This document shows positions 24,601 through 55,380 of a stretch of DNA of 64,000 nucleotides, piece after piece (within the stretch, counting starts at the first letter, position 1; every line of letters begins with the position of its first letter). The notes below the pieces were generated by a model. The model was not told the DNA's origin, did no database searches, and saw nothing but the letters and a program-made list of their open reading frames with translations. This DNA is from Lagopus muta (taxonomy: Eukaryota; Chordata; Aves; Galliformes; Phasianidae). The stretch covers positions 2,046,001-2,110,000 of the forward strand of contig NC_064447.1 of the NCBI RefSeq assembly GCF_023343835.1, written 5' to 3'. The position numbers and the translations under genes are program-made.

Positions 24601-26942
24601 AGAAGAAGGAAGGAGGGCAGGAGTATATAGTGAAAGAGGTGTTGCGTATTGAGCAAGATAAGGCTCAAGCTGAAGAAATCTTGAGGCTCAAAGAAGAACT
24701 GGAAGAGCTCAGGAGGCAGGAAGGAACAAGGGAAAACGAGGTCAATCTTTTACGCCAACAAATCGCTGTGCTGTCCAGCGAGAAGAACAAAGAGCAGGAG
24801 AAGGTAACAGAGAAGGAGGTGCTGAAGCTGCAGAACGATCCCCAGCTGGAGATGGAATTCCGGATGTTGCAAGAGAACAAGCAGAGGGAGAGTGCCCTGA
24901 GGCAGAAACACGAGGAAGAGCTCAGCTTCCTCCAGGAGAAACTCAAACGCCTCGAGAAGGAACGGGCCATCGCTGAGGGCAAGATTACTGTCAAGGAGGT
25001 ACTGAAGGTGGAGAAAGACGTGGCCATCGAGAGGGAGGTGAATGAGCTCCGGCGCCAGTACGAGGATGAGAAATCCAAGGGGCGTTCCAACGAGAGGGAG
25101 AAGGCCGAGCTGCTCAGGAAGATCCAGCTGCTGGAGGAAGAGAATGCCAAGGTGGTTGTCCAGGAGAAGGTGAGGGAGATCGTGCGGCCGGATCCTAAGG
25201 CTGAAAATGAAGTTGCCAACCTTCGGTTGGAGCTGGTAGAGCAGGAGAGGAGATACCGGGGTGGTGACGAACAGCTGAAGAGCTGTCAGAATGAACTGGC
25301 TGCTCTGAGGAATAGAGAGCCGCTGGTAGAAGTCAAAGAAGTCATTAAGGAGGTCATTAAGTACAAGAATGATCCAGAAACTGAAAAGGAGCTACAGCGG
25401 CTCCGTGAGGAAATCATAGAGAGGACGGGAGCCATTGAAAGAGCTGACCTTGAGATCTACCAGCTGAAACAAGAGATACAAGCTTTGAAAGACACCAAAC
25501 CTCAAGTGCACACAAAAGAAGTTGTTCAAGAAATTCTACAGTTCCGGGAAGACCCTAAGACAAGAGAGGAGGTGGAATCTCTGAGAGTGCAGCTGGCCGA
25601 GGAACAAATGAAGCACGTTGACCTGGAGAGAGAACGGCTCCTCCAAGAAGACAAAGTAAGACAGAAAGAGGAGGAACTTTCCCAGGTGAAGGAGAAAGTG
25701 GTCCAGCAGGAAGTAGTGAAGTACGAGCAAGATCCTGCCTTGAAAGCTGAAGTGAACTCCTTCTCACAGAGCATCGAGAGTGAGCTGAAACAAATCGATT
25801 CCCTCCGTGAAGAACTGCGCAAGCTGCAGAGGAGGCGGTCTGAGCTGGAGCGACAACTGGAAGAACTGGAGAAGGAGAGACAGGCCCGCAGAGAGGCGGA
25901 ACTGGAAGTGCAGAGGCTGAGGATTAGGCTGAATGAGCTAGAAGAGCAAGAGAGGGAAACGACGGAACGAGTAACAGTGAAACAGAAAGTGATCCTTCAG
26001 CAAGATCCCCAGCAAGAGAAGGAGCACTCCCTCCTCAGGCTGGAGCTAGAAGAAGAAAAACACCGGAGACAAGTCTTGCAAACTGAACTGGAAGCCTTGA
26101 GAAAGAAGCTTCTTTCGTTGGAGAAAATGGAGGTCAAAGAGAAAGTTGTCTTTTCAGAAAGTGTCCAAGTGGACAAAGGAGACACGGAGTATGAGATTCA
26201 GAAGCTGAAGAGCAACCTGGAGGAGGAGAGCAGGCGTAAGAGGGAGCTAGATGCAGATATCAATAGGCTCGAAACCAGGCTGTCCGAGGTGGAATTCAAC
26301 AACTCTAAGTCATCGAAGGAACTAGACTTACTAAGAGAGGAAAACCACAAATTGCACCTTGAAAAGCAAAACCTGCTGATGGAAACAAGGAGGCTGCAAT
26401 CAGAGATTGAACTCACAGCAACAGAAGCTCGGGATTTGAGAAACATGACCCACATGGACAGTGGACCAAACCTAGACTCCAGATTCCAAGCTCTGGAAAG
26501 AGAGTTAGATGATCTGAAGCAGTTATCAAGAGAAAAAGATGCAGAGATCGAGCAGCTCCAGAACCGCCTCAAGACAGTGGCAATCAAGAGGGAGCAAAGA
26601 GAGAACCACCTGAGGCGCTCCATTGTGGTCATCGATCCGGACACGGGCAAGGAGATGTCTCCAGAGGAAGCTCACGTGCTCGGCCTCATCGAATGGAGCC
26701 TCTTCGTCAAGCTGAAGAGTCAGGAATGCGACTGGGAAGAGATCTCGATCAAGGGGCCGAACGGGGAATCATCTGTGATCCTCGACAGGAAGTCAGGCAG
26801 AGAGTTCTCAATCGAAGATGCCCTGAAGAGCGGCAGACTGAGCACGGCCCAGTACAACAGTTACCTCAACAAGCAGATGTCAATTCAGGAGCTGGCAGTC
26901 CTGGTGTCTGGAAGCGATTACCCAGTGCTCGCTCCACTTTAG
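6579..26942 (+). CDS. PPL: Periplakin, complete, 22 coding exons
   Basis: Periplakin is a plakin-family cytolinker that joins keratin filaments to desmosomes and the cornified envelope. Coding exons: 6579-6640, 12518-12617, 12825-12979, 13356-13476, 14025-14150, 14395-14436, 14517-14678, 15289-15396, 15617-15712, 16917-17039, 17756-17902, 18254-18405, 18678-18775, 19371-19528, 20255-20433, 20582-20720, 21003-21196, 21805-21955, 22250-22333, 22738-22854, 23530-23622, 24258-26942. All junctions are GT-AG and the phases agree, giving 5292 nt and 1763 residues; human is 1756. The start MHSLFRKRNKGKYSP matches human except at residue 2. Residues 1 to about 870 form the spectrin-repeat plakin domain, with an SH3-like segment at about 400-460 (PIPVEALCEYEGEQ). 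A coiled-coil rod follows to about 1650, then a short plakin-repeat linker from about 1655. The C-terminus is a few residues longer than human. Intron 1 is 5.9 kb. Confidence 0.97.
7122..7143. repeat. Poly(T) tract in PPL intron 1
   Basis: An uninterrupted run of about 20 T follows a T/G-rich stretch. It is a simple mononucleotide repeat, and I see no element body attached to it. Confidence 0.8.
9050..9190. promoter_or_regulatory. Candidate PPL intron 1 enhancer with overlapping GRHL and AP-1 sites
   Basis: AACCGGT at 9,057-9,063 is a grainyhead-like motif. It shares its last T with a perfect AP-1 site, TGAGTCA, at 9,063-9,069. About 100 bases of AT-rich sequence follow, including TATTTATA near 9,082, in an otherwise GC-rich intron. 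Grainyhead-like factors and AP-1 both activate epithelial barrier genes, so an epidermal enhancer for PPL is a reasonable inference. Only motif and composition evidence is available here. Confidence 0.4.
11260..11404 (+). mobile_element. CR1 LINE 3' end in PPL intron 1
   Basis: This is CR1 3' UTR sequence in plus orientation (aaggccaggttggatggggcc..., ccttccaacctgggccattc...). It ends in the family's terminal octamer repeats, ATTCTGTG twice, at about 11,388-11,403. Confidence 0.88.
14768..15085 (-). mobile_element. CR1 LINE 3' fragment in PPL intron 7
   Basis: Reverse-oriented CR1 3' UTR. It starts with the terminal-repeat side (accacagaatggtttgagg) and carries the 'cacctccagggatggggcac' block near 14,863 and the 'tttagtttaaaactgttccc' block near 14,947. 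It ends about 200 bases before exon 8. Confidence 0.85.
15770..16115 (-). mobile_element. CR1 LINE 3' fragment in PPL intron 9
   Basis: Diverged reverse-oriented CR1. Landmarks are 'ctctgggcagcctgtgcagtg' near 15,873, 'ccccttgtcctgtcac' near 15,958 and the 'caaaggaccgaactcagctct' region near 16,030. The terminal octamers are lost. Confidence 0.75.
18939..19105 (-). mobile_element. CR1 LINE 3' fragment (different subfamily) in PPL intron 13
   Basis: It begins with 'aatcataaaatcatggaatgg', the reverse complement of CR1 terminal octamers. The body then reads 'ccaagtccaaccatcag' and 'gccacatcccttagtgccacat', typical of a CR1 subfamily distinct from those at 14.8 kb and 52.5 kb. Confidence 0.75.
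20485..20556 (+). mobile_element. CR1 LINE 3' end between PPL exons 15 and 16
   Basis: A short plus-oriented CR1 terminus (gttggacttgatgatctttg..., ctaaccttaatggttctatgattc) lies in the 148-base intron 15. It ends about 25 bases before the exon 16 acceptor, so it supplies much of this small intron. Confidence 0.8.
23787..23804. repeat. (CA)n microsatellite in PPL intron 21
   Basis: A run of about nine CA dinucleotides. Length variation between individuals is likely. Confidence 0.85.
24258..26942 (+). CDS. PPL: PPL exon 22: rod and C-terminal linker
   Basis: This terminal exon alone encodes residues 870-1763. Nearly all of it is heptad-type coiled coil rich in E, K, Q, R and L, with the recurring plakin-rod phrase in which a KEV/VVKEV-like segment is followed by an NDP or QDP turn (for example LQNDPQLE, QQDPQQEK). 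The last about 109 residues form the linker, which contains a plakin-repeat-like segment around IDPDTGKEMSPEEAH. A single large last exon for the rod is the usual arrangement in this family. The stop codon is at 26,940-26,942. Confidence 0.97.
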   Translation, partial: QPEVQVTQDFIQTKKSVRPVEEVWKLKKELEDETQRRQQLEAEIQAIQNNIIHLQNQKPQETVVKKELVKKVPDPQLEESFHKLQQSLAEEQRKNQVLQDELEALKIRLRVLEHEKKEGGQEYIVKEVLRIEQDKAQAEEILRLKEELEELRRQEGTRENEVNLLRQQIAVLSSEKNKEQEKVTEKEVLKLQNDPQLEMEFRMLQENKQRESALRQKHEEELSFLQEKLKRLEKERAIAEGKITVKEVLKVEKDVAIEREVNELRRQYEDEKSKGRSNEREKAELLRKIQLLEEENAKVVVQEKVREIVRPDPKAENEVANLRLELVEQERRYRGGDEQLKSCQNELAALRNREPLVEVKEVIKEVIKYKNDPETEKELQRLREEIIERTGAIERADLEIYQLKQEIQALKDTKPQVHTKEVVQEILQFREDPKTREEVESLRVQLAEEQMKHVDLERERLLQEDKVRQKEEELSQVKEKVVQQEVVKYEQDPALKAEVNSFSQSIESELKQIDSLREELRKLQRRRSELERQLEELEKERQARREAELEVQRLRIRLNELEEQERETTERVTVKQKVILQQDPQQEKEHSLLRLELEEEKHRRQVLQTELEALRKKLLSLEKMEVKEKVVFSESVQVDKGDTEYEIQKLKSNLEEESRRKRELDADINRLETRLSEVEFNNSKSSKELDLLREENHKLHLEKQNLLMETRRLQSEIELTATEARDLRNMTHMDSGPNLDSRFQALERELDDLKQLSREKDAEIEQLQNRLKTVAIKREQRENHLRRSIVVIDPDTGKEMSPEEAHVLGLIEWSLFVKLKSQECDWEEISIKGPNGESSVILDRKSGREFSIEDALKSGRLSTAQYNSYLNKQMSIQELAVLVSGSDYPVLAPL

Positions 26943-27840
26943 AACCTTCCCTTAAAGGCAGCGAGTCAGAGCTGCACCACTCGTTATGACTACCAGATCA
27001 CTGCAAATCCTCGCCCTCCTTTGCGTCTTCCGAAATGCTACAGCCTCTGCCCAGCCGCGCTATGAAGCCGCACTGCTTGCTGTCATACGCTGCGGAAAAG
27101 CACCGCCAGTAGTGGAAAACACGTTTGTCAAGGCTACAACTAAACCTTCTCTCCCTCTCTGCAGCCCTACCCAACCACTCGACAAACAAGATGACAAGTG
27201 AAGTACCTGAAGTCCAAAAGACTCAGCCAAACCTGCAGTTTCTTCAACACACAGCCACAAAGGCAGGAAAAAAAAAAAGCAAAGCACAGATGTTAGAGAG
27301 ACTGAAGGTCAAAATGATTCTGGGGTGACCAGCGAGAGCTGGGTGCGTCAGCTCCACGTTGGTAAGGCACGCAGTTTGACTGTGGACAACCAAATGATGG
27401 GGTTATCCTCGGAAATAAACGGCTCTGTAAGCAAAAGGCGTGATGCACACCTCGCTTTGGTATCATCACATCAACACCGAGACCTTTTTGCTCACCGGCG
27501 TGCTGATGCTGCTGGGCAAGAGCGAAATGAAGCACAGCAATTTGATGGTGTCAGCCCTGGATTCAGGAGGAGCATTCCTATACCAGAGTTCACTAAGAAG
27601 CAGGTGAAGAGCCGGCAGCAGTGCCGAACACAAGATGCTGGTGCAAAGCATGCAACCGTAACCAAACGCAGAGTGCCTTCAAAACACACTTAGCTCACCT
27701 CGTGGCTGAGAGCCATTCGTGCTGGTATCTTATGGAATAGAGTTACAGCAGCTAAACGTCTCACTTACTTGTGTACGGGAACGGGAAGTAGAGGGGAATT
27801 CTATTTATAGTATGAAATAAAAACATGCAGTGGTTCCAAT
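26943..27840 (+). other. PPL: PPL 3' UTR
   Basis: About 0.9 kb follows the stop codon with no further coding signal. It ends with the poly(A) signal AATAAA at 27,816-27,821, then a T/GT-rich stretch (GGTGCTTGTTTTCC) suited to the downstream element. The cleavage position of about 27,840 is an estimate. Confidence 0.75.
27816..27821 (+). terminator. PPL: PPL poly(A) signal AATAAA
   Basis: Canonical hexamer about 875 bases after the PPL stop codon, followed within about 20-40 bases by GT/T-rich sequence. Confidence 0.8.
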
Positions 27841-27856
27841 CAGGTGCTTGTTTTCC

Positions 27857-27862
27857 TTTATT
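27857..27862 (-). terminator. UBN1: UBN1 distal poly(A) signal (AATAAA on minus strand)
   Basis: TTTATT on the plus strand gives AATAAA on the minus strand. The minus strand becomes T-rich about 25-45 bases downstream, inside the PPL 3' end. If used, UBN1 cleavage would fall at about 27,840, where PPL also ends. Confidence 0.5.
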
Positions 27863-28454
27863 GCCGACGGTGGTCTCTTGATCCTTGGATTTACAGGAAG
27901 ATGCCAGTTCAGAGTCAATGTTAAAAATAAATCAATAAATAGGACTGTTCCTTTGAGCAGGCCCAGCATTAGCATTAGATGGGAGGGAACTGCACCACCA
28001 AGTGAGACTGCAGCTACAGGAAGAGGGATTTATGCTGGGATGGTACCGGAGACTTGTAGAGCACAACAAATCATTTCCTTTACCCCAATTTCTGCTTTGC
28101 CAGGGCAAGGAGCCTCTCCCCTCTCTCTCTCCCTACCAGATTCTAGGCACGCAGACAATCAAAATTTAAACCCCAGGATCTTTTTCACATTATGTCACCA
28201 CCTGACACAGCAAAAGCTCCAGCAGAGCAGAGCTGCCTTTTAACCATACTCACATCCAGCTCTGCCCCAATCAGCCTGCATTCTTCATGCGATGCCTCTC
28301 CTTCCAGTAAGCTCAATACCTGAGCCCCAGCAAACTCCGCCACCAACAGAAGCAGCAGTGAGCATTCACTGACCATCCATCTTGGCTTTGGAGATCAGTG
28401 CAATTATTTTACCTTTGTAAATGACTGGATCACACAGGATCATGCCATTGCTCC

Positions 28455-28503
28455 AGCAGATACCTGGTCCTTCCAACCCAAACCATTCCATGATTCAAAA
28501 GCA
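28455..28503 (+). mobile_element. Short CR1-like 3' terminus
   Basis: About 50 bases resemble a plus-oriented CR1 end (ggtccttccaacccaaaccattccatgattc), ending in degenerate terminal octamers. It lies between the two candidate UBN1 poly(A) signals. Confidence 0.5.
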
Positions 28504-28725
28504 TTGAATAGGGAAGCATAAACAATTCCACCATCACAATGGCTTCGGAGCCATAGTGCACTTACAAAGTAAGAGATATTAGTTAGAAGGCAATTAATTA
28601 ATTAGTCACTCGAGAAATAGATGGTCAGGAGATGATCACCAAGCTAAAACAAATTCATGAAAGCGAAATGGTGAAAACTAGAGGGAAGAAGATGGAAAAA
28701 AAGCATTTTGGAAACGTTGAAACAA

Positions 28726-28731
28726 TTTATT
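28726..28731 (-). terminator. UBN1: UBN1 proximal poly(A) signal (AATAAA on minus strand)
   Basis: TTTATT on the plus strand. On the minus strand it is followed within about 30 bases by a T-run, as expected for a functional site. Confidence 0.45.
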
Positions 28732-29466
28732 CAGTTATTCTGTACAAGATTAACAGTTTTCATACCACCCCCATCATCTTCAGCAAGACAGTCCCATCAC
28801 ACACAAAAAAATATAATAGTAAACCGCAGCTCTTACATCCAAAAGGAACTGCCCTAAAAAGTAAGTGCTATGGGAGCCTCACTGCCCCACGCTGTCACGG
28901 AAGTGCTGCACGTTGCCTCGTCGAGGCAGAGGCCAGAGCCCTGGCTCCCCATCAGCTGTCAGGCCTCCGCGTGGTTCTGCCTTGCTGCAGCTCTGCTCCG
29001 TACCATTCACTCATTCATTATAGCATGTAAAGAAAAGAGGAAAAAAAAAAATATATCCCACAGAATTTCCACCAAATAAACATTTCCCTGAGGCAAGAGG
29101 CTTCGCTATATTCCTAGAACGAGGGCGTTCTGCTCTGGCCATGCACACAGGTGCCTCCCAGCAGAAGCATTCAAGTGAAAGCAAAGAGAGGGAGTAGAAC
29201 CAGCACCCTGGGTCACTCGCTGCGAGTCCCTGTCCTGCCAGGTGTTTGCTGAACTGTTTGTTGTTGTTTCAGCAACCATGGGAAGTTGAAGGTGCAAAGC
29301 ACCTCTCAGGATGAGGCCTCCAACGGGAACCATGCGACATCCACTGATCAGAGACCAACGATGACTGCTGTGCTTCGTTTTAGTCACACAAGTTCTTGTC
29401 TTTGGCTCTTTTGCTACAACCTAGATATTTTCTGTAAACAGATTTTTAATTCTGAGCTGCATTTTT

Positions 29467-29490
29467 ATACATATATATATATATATATAA
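29467..29490. repeat. (TA)n microsatellite
   Basis: An alternating AT run of about 20 bases inside the presumed UBN1 3' UTR. Confidence 0.85.
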
Positions 29491-31116
29491 AGAATGCAGT
29501 GATCTTGGAAAATTACATAGTAGCTCAAACTGAGAACAGTCAGTCTCGGAGCTTACAAAAAAGTAGGGAAAACAAAAGCAGATATTTGCTGGTATAAACA
29601 GCGCCAGCATCCTACCTGAAAGCTCTAGGAGGAAGGCTGCAGACTTTCCCTTGAACTACCAGTTAAATCTATGCAGATGAGTGCCACCGTGGCACGATTC
29701 AAATGTGGGCTCCAGGAGCCTGAGAAAAAGAGACTGGGGAGAGCAGAAAAATAAAACCCACAAAGCTCAGTTGGAACCACAGCCTGCCTTTAGCTATACA
29801 CAGTTCATAAGGGTGTGCTCAGGGGAGAATTATTTAGGGCTAAGAGTTAAAAAATCATCTTAGGAAATCAAAATGACGCACCCCCAACTCCAGATGGTCC
29901 CCATTCCTGCAGCTGGGACAAGCGCATGATTCTAGTGCAGAAATCATCAAGGAGAGCAATACTCTTCTCTGGAATTCATTTGAATATAAGTGACCTTGGT
30001 TAATCTAGATCATTCCCTCTGCCCACTAAAGAGATCGTTACTGACAACCCTAGGAAAGAATGGCTTTAGGGGAGGGTCTGGAACCCGCTTGCACAAACTC
30101 TGATAAGAACTGGTGCTCTTGCTGGATTTGGTACTGTGTTCGCAGTCACCAAGACACCATTTAAGTCCAGACAGTGCAGCTTTTTTGATGTGCAACCATA
30201 AAAAGCTCTATTAAATAAACAGAATACATCTTAAATACAGAATGATTTAAAAAGGGTTGAGGAGCACATAAAATAGGGCTGAAATGTGTGTCACTAGTCC
30301 ATTCTTGCTCCACCATAAAAGGCACTGGAATTATGTCTTCCTATACACGTGACATGCTGAGAAGTGTCCCATTCAATCCAATGCATTCAACAGTAATGAG
30401 GATAAAACTGAGCAGGAAAAAAGCATCCCTTTGGAGGAAAAAAAAAATAACTGCAAAAACCAAAAGATGTAGAATTCTCAACGTCCATGAGTGCATCTAG
30501 AAGTGTCTCTCTAAAGAGTCTTCTTTCTCCTCCAGAGGGGAACATCAGATGGTTCGTTAGATTCACCGCACAGGAAATGTTAAGTCCTCCTATTAAGTGT
30601 AGCACAGCTTAATAGTACAATTGAAAAAAAAAATCTCAGTGAAATGTCTTCAGAAAGCACTGGCAGTGCTAGAATTGTCCAAGTAAATCCAAAGCAAAAG
30701 AAAGAAGCACCTTTCATACCCTCCACAGGGAGACCAAGGAGGTATAACTGGGCTTGGAGGTACTTGGCAGACGCAGACGCGGGTGAGTGGGAATCCAGCA
30801 GCCCCAGGCTTCCTGCAGGAAAGCCAGGCCACCCGAGTCTTCGTGTGAGTTCCAGCTCGTGCCAGTGCCAGGGAATGCGTGAAGGGCAGCAGCAATACAA
30901 GAGTGCTACAAACACTTCTCTCATCGGGACGTGGCTCGAGGCGGCCCTCGGTGTGGGGCTTTACTCTGAAAACCTCTGAGCAAACGCACCAACAAAGCCC
31001 TCGTTGAAGTTCAGTCTCTCCAGTTGTCGTTGAGTAGAAGACACGGTCGGTATTCATGAACTAACAGCTCCTCCGGGTTTATCCTATGTGTGCTCTAGCT
31101 CCCCTCCTGGCAGACG

Positions 31117-53391
<22,275 letters not shown>

Positions 53392-53395
<4 letters not shown>

Positions 53396-53424
53396 GGCGA
53401 CGGCCACAGCTCACCAGCGCTCAT
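53392..53424 (-). promoter_or_regulatory. UBN1: UBN1 uORF 2, stop overlaps the UBN1 start (ATGA)
   Basis: A ten-codon upstream frame on the UBN1 strand, [10 protein letters not shown]. Its TGA shares bases with the UBN1 ATG (ATGA). This arrangement favours termination-reinitiation at the main start. It also overlaps uORF 1 in another frame. Confidence 0.6.
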
Positions 53425-53587
53425 GGCACAGCTCCCACGGCATCGGCGCGTCTCTGCCCCAGCTGCACACGCACATGAGGGTCTCGGCGGCCAGCCGAAG
53501 GCACGGGAGGATGCTGGAAATCGAACGGGTCCTCCCGATCTTGAAGTTTTCGCAGCGAACGACACGACCTCGCGTTATCGGCACGCA
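53396..53587 (-). other. UBN1: UBN1 5' UTR part of the first coding exon
   Basis: On the minus strand a long pyrimidine tract (TTCTTCTTTCTTTCTC) followed by TTTGCAG gives a strong acceptor ending at 53,588, so the coding exon probably begins at 53,587 with 192 bases of 5' UTR. The matching donor, G/GTGAGT, is at 53,942-53,937. Confidence 0.6.
53411..53443 (-). promoter_or_regulatory. UBN1: UBN1 uORF 1, MPWELCHERW
   Basis: A ten-codon upstream frame in the UBN1 5' UTR, beginning 48 bases before the main ATG and ending 15 bases before it. Its initiator context (GCCG ATG C) is not strong. It should reduce UBN1 translation if the scanning ribosome uses it. Confidence 0.6.
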
Positions 53588-53589
53588 CT

Positions 53590-54260
53590 GCAAACGCTTG
53601 AGAAAGAAAGAAGAAGGGGAAAACAAAACGGAGAAGTGAACCCTCCTGAACGCGGCAGCCCCTCCGCGACACCGCTTAGCCGCGACACCTCGGGCACGGC
53701 GGCAGCCGAGCACCGCGGCCCCTCAACCCGCAGCCGGACGGCCCCGCAGCCCCCAAACGGTCGTTGCACGGGCGCGACCCGCCGCTAACGGACAGCTCCC
53801 GCTCCCCACCGGAGACGGCGGCGCTGATGGGGAGCCGGCACCGAGCGGGCCCCAGCATCGAGGGGAAGCCGAAGGGAGGCCCCGAGGTCGGCTCGCGGTG
53901 CAGAGGAGGCCGGGGCCGGGATCGCCGCCCGCCCGCACTCACCGCAGCCGCAGGCCCGAACCGCCGCGGGGCTCCCGGCCGTACCGAGCCCCGCTCTGAC
54001 GTCACACAACAGGGGCGCTGCCCTCACGCTGTAGCCGAGTGGCGTCACAAAGCCGCGCGCCGCCGCGGCCAATCGGCGCGTCGTCTGTCGTCACGCCCAA
54101 AAGGGACGACGGGTAGGAAGTGAGCGCGGGCGTCACGTGATGAGAGAAGACCAATCGCTGTTGGACTGGCCCCATCCCGGCAGCCCCTGCGCTGAGGGGA
54201 GGTAAGATGGCGGCGGCGCGCGGGGCTGTGCTGGGCGTCGGGCTGTACCGTCAGGCCGAT
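53590..54260. promoter_or_regulatory. UBN1: UBN1 CpG-island promoter, probably bidirectional
   Basis: CpG-dense and TATA-less. It contains a palindromic CRE (TGACGTCA, 53,997-54,004), further GCGTCAC half-sites near 54,042 and 54,131, a TCGTCACG near 54,087, an E-box CACGTG near 54,134, and CCAAT boxes near 54,068 (GGCCAATCGG) and 54,151 (GACCAATCGC). Symmetric motif placement and open frames beginning at 54,207 on the plus strand suggest transcription both ways. Confidence 0.6.
53943..54020 (-). other. UBN1: UBN1 noncoding first exon (inferred)
   Basis: A consensus donor GTGAGT at 53,942-53,937 on the minus strand implies a noncoding first exon ending at 53,943. Its start is not visible. 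A full CRE (TGACGTCA) at 53,997-54,004 probably lies at or just upstream of the transcription start. Confidence 0.45.
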
Positions 54261-54581
54261 GTGTTACCTGTCCGTCCGCGGCCTCGACCACCGAGCTCTG
54301 CTGTGCTGTGCGTTATACCTCCGAGAGATGTACGAGATCAAAGGGCAGCAGCTGCCGGGATACCAGGCTGCAGCCCGCCTCCCTGCTGCCATTTACGGAA
54401 ACGATGCTGCGTGCTGCAAAAGGTTTGTAAGCGCTGCGGAGTTCGGTGTGTCGTCTTCAGACAGCGCTCTGGGTCAGTCCGCTGCCGTGTGAGGGCTTTC
54501 CGTGCTCCGTCACTGAGCCGTGCTGGGTCCGTAGCTAATAAATGGCATAACATCAGCTGCTGGTGCCTTCTGTTGCTGTAA
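54207..54581 (+). CDS. Unrecognised plus-strand ORF beside the UBN1 promoter, doubtful
   Basis: An ATG in strong context (AAGATGG) at 54,207 opens a 124-codon frame rich in R, A, P and C that I do not recognise. A second overlapping frame at 54,259-54,492 gives 77 codons. An AATAAA at 54,537-54,542 falls inside the long frame. A good donor (GGAG/GTAAGA) at 54,201 lies just before the ATG, so the ATG may be intronic in a spliced transcript. The composition looks like translated CpG-island DNA. A divergent noncoding RNA is as likely as a protein gene. Confidence 0.2.
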   Translation: MAAARGAVLGVGLYRQADVLPVRPRPRPPSSAVLCVIPPRDVRDQRAAAAGIPGCSPPPCCHLRKRCCVLQKVCKRCGVRCVVFRQRSGSVRCRVRAFRAPSLSRAGSVANKWHNISCWCLLLL

Positions 54582-54668
54582 GTACTCTGGAGATTGTCCG
54601 TTTGACAGCGGGCTGTTGGAAAGGCAGTTAGCTCGAGTCTCAACCTTCTAGTAATCTATTAACACACA

Positions 54669-55075
54669 GTCATAGAATGGCCTGGGTTGCAAAGGAGCAC
54701 AGTGCTCATCCAGTCCCAACCCCTGCTGTGTGCAGGTCGCCTATCACCAGCCCAGGCTGCCCAGAGCCACATCCAACCTGGCCTTGAATGCCTGCAGGGA
54801 TGGGGCATCCACAGCCTCCTTGGGCAACCTGTGCCAGTGCCTCACCACCCTGTGTGTGAAAAACCTCCTCCTAATATTCAACCTAAACCTCCCCCATCTC
54901 AGTTTAAAACTATTCCCCATTGTCCTATTGCTATCCACCCTTGTAAACAGCTGTTCCCCTCTCTGTTTAAATGCTCCTTTCAAGTACTGGAAGGCCACAG
55001 TGAGGTTTCCCCAGAGCCTTCTCTTCTCCAAGCTACACAAGCCCAGTTCCCTCAACGTTTCCTCATCTCCTGAAT
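54669..55075 (-). mobile_element. Young CR1 LINE 3' end
   Basis: Begins 'gtcatagaatggcctggg', followed by the complete CR1 3' UTR blocks: 'ccaacctggccttgaatgcc', 'gggcaacctgtgccagtgcc', 'tcagtttaaaactattcccc' and 'caagtactggaaggcc'. It is very similar to the copy at 52.5 kb. Confidence 0.92.
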
Positions 55076-55380
55076 GGAGGGGACCTCCAAGGATCATTGG
55101 GTCCAACCTCTGGCTCTGCATAGGACTACCCAAACCCTACATCTGAGAGTGGTGTCCAAATACTCTGTGAGCTCCAGCAGCTCAGGGCTGTGCCCACCAC
55201 CCTCTGGTGCAGAACCTTTTCCTAACCCTCCCCAGCACAGTTTTATGCCACTCCTTCAAGTCCTTGAGGAGTCCAACCAGGACAGTTTGGTCCCACGGCC
55301 ACATGCTCCTGAGGACAGTATTTGGAAGCCCATTGGACTTTATATGGAAGCCCATTGCTTCCTCCAGAACCAGAAATAAA
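55076..55380 (-). mobile_element. Second CR1 subfamily fragment abutting the first
   Basis: 'ggatcattgggtccaacctc', 'ctctggctctgcataggac' and 'agtggtgtccaaatactctg' are landmarks of a different CR1 subfamily 3' end, in the same orientation. The junction with the preceding element is direct, suggesting that one inserted into or next to the other. The right part is degraded. Confidence 0.75.

Larger units (their letters stand above)
27841..31116 (-). other. UBN1: UBN1 3' UTR, up to 3.3 kb
   Basis: The region between the UBN1 stop codon and the PPL 3' end has no coding signal. Two minus-strand AATAAA hexamers are candidates for its end: proximal at 28,726-28,731 (UTR about 2.4 kb) and distal at 27,857-27,862 (about 3.3 kb). 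The plus strand here also contains AATAAA copies that are not near any plus-strand gene. A TA dinucleotide repeat and a short CR1 end lie within it. The extent is inferred, since no transcript evidence is available. Confidence 0.55.

Noticed and set aside
24375-26650. Several serine- and leucine-rich minus-strand frames opposite PPL exon 22
   Set aside because: Antisense of a coiled-coil coding exon. The E/K/L codon bias keeps the reverse strand open, giving S/F/L-rich shadows.
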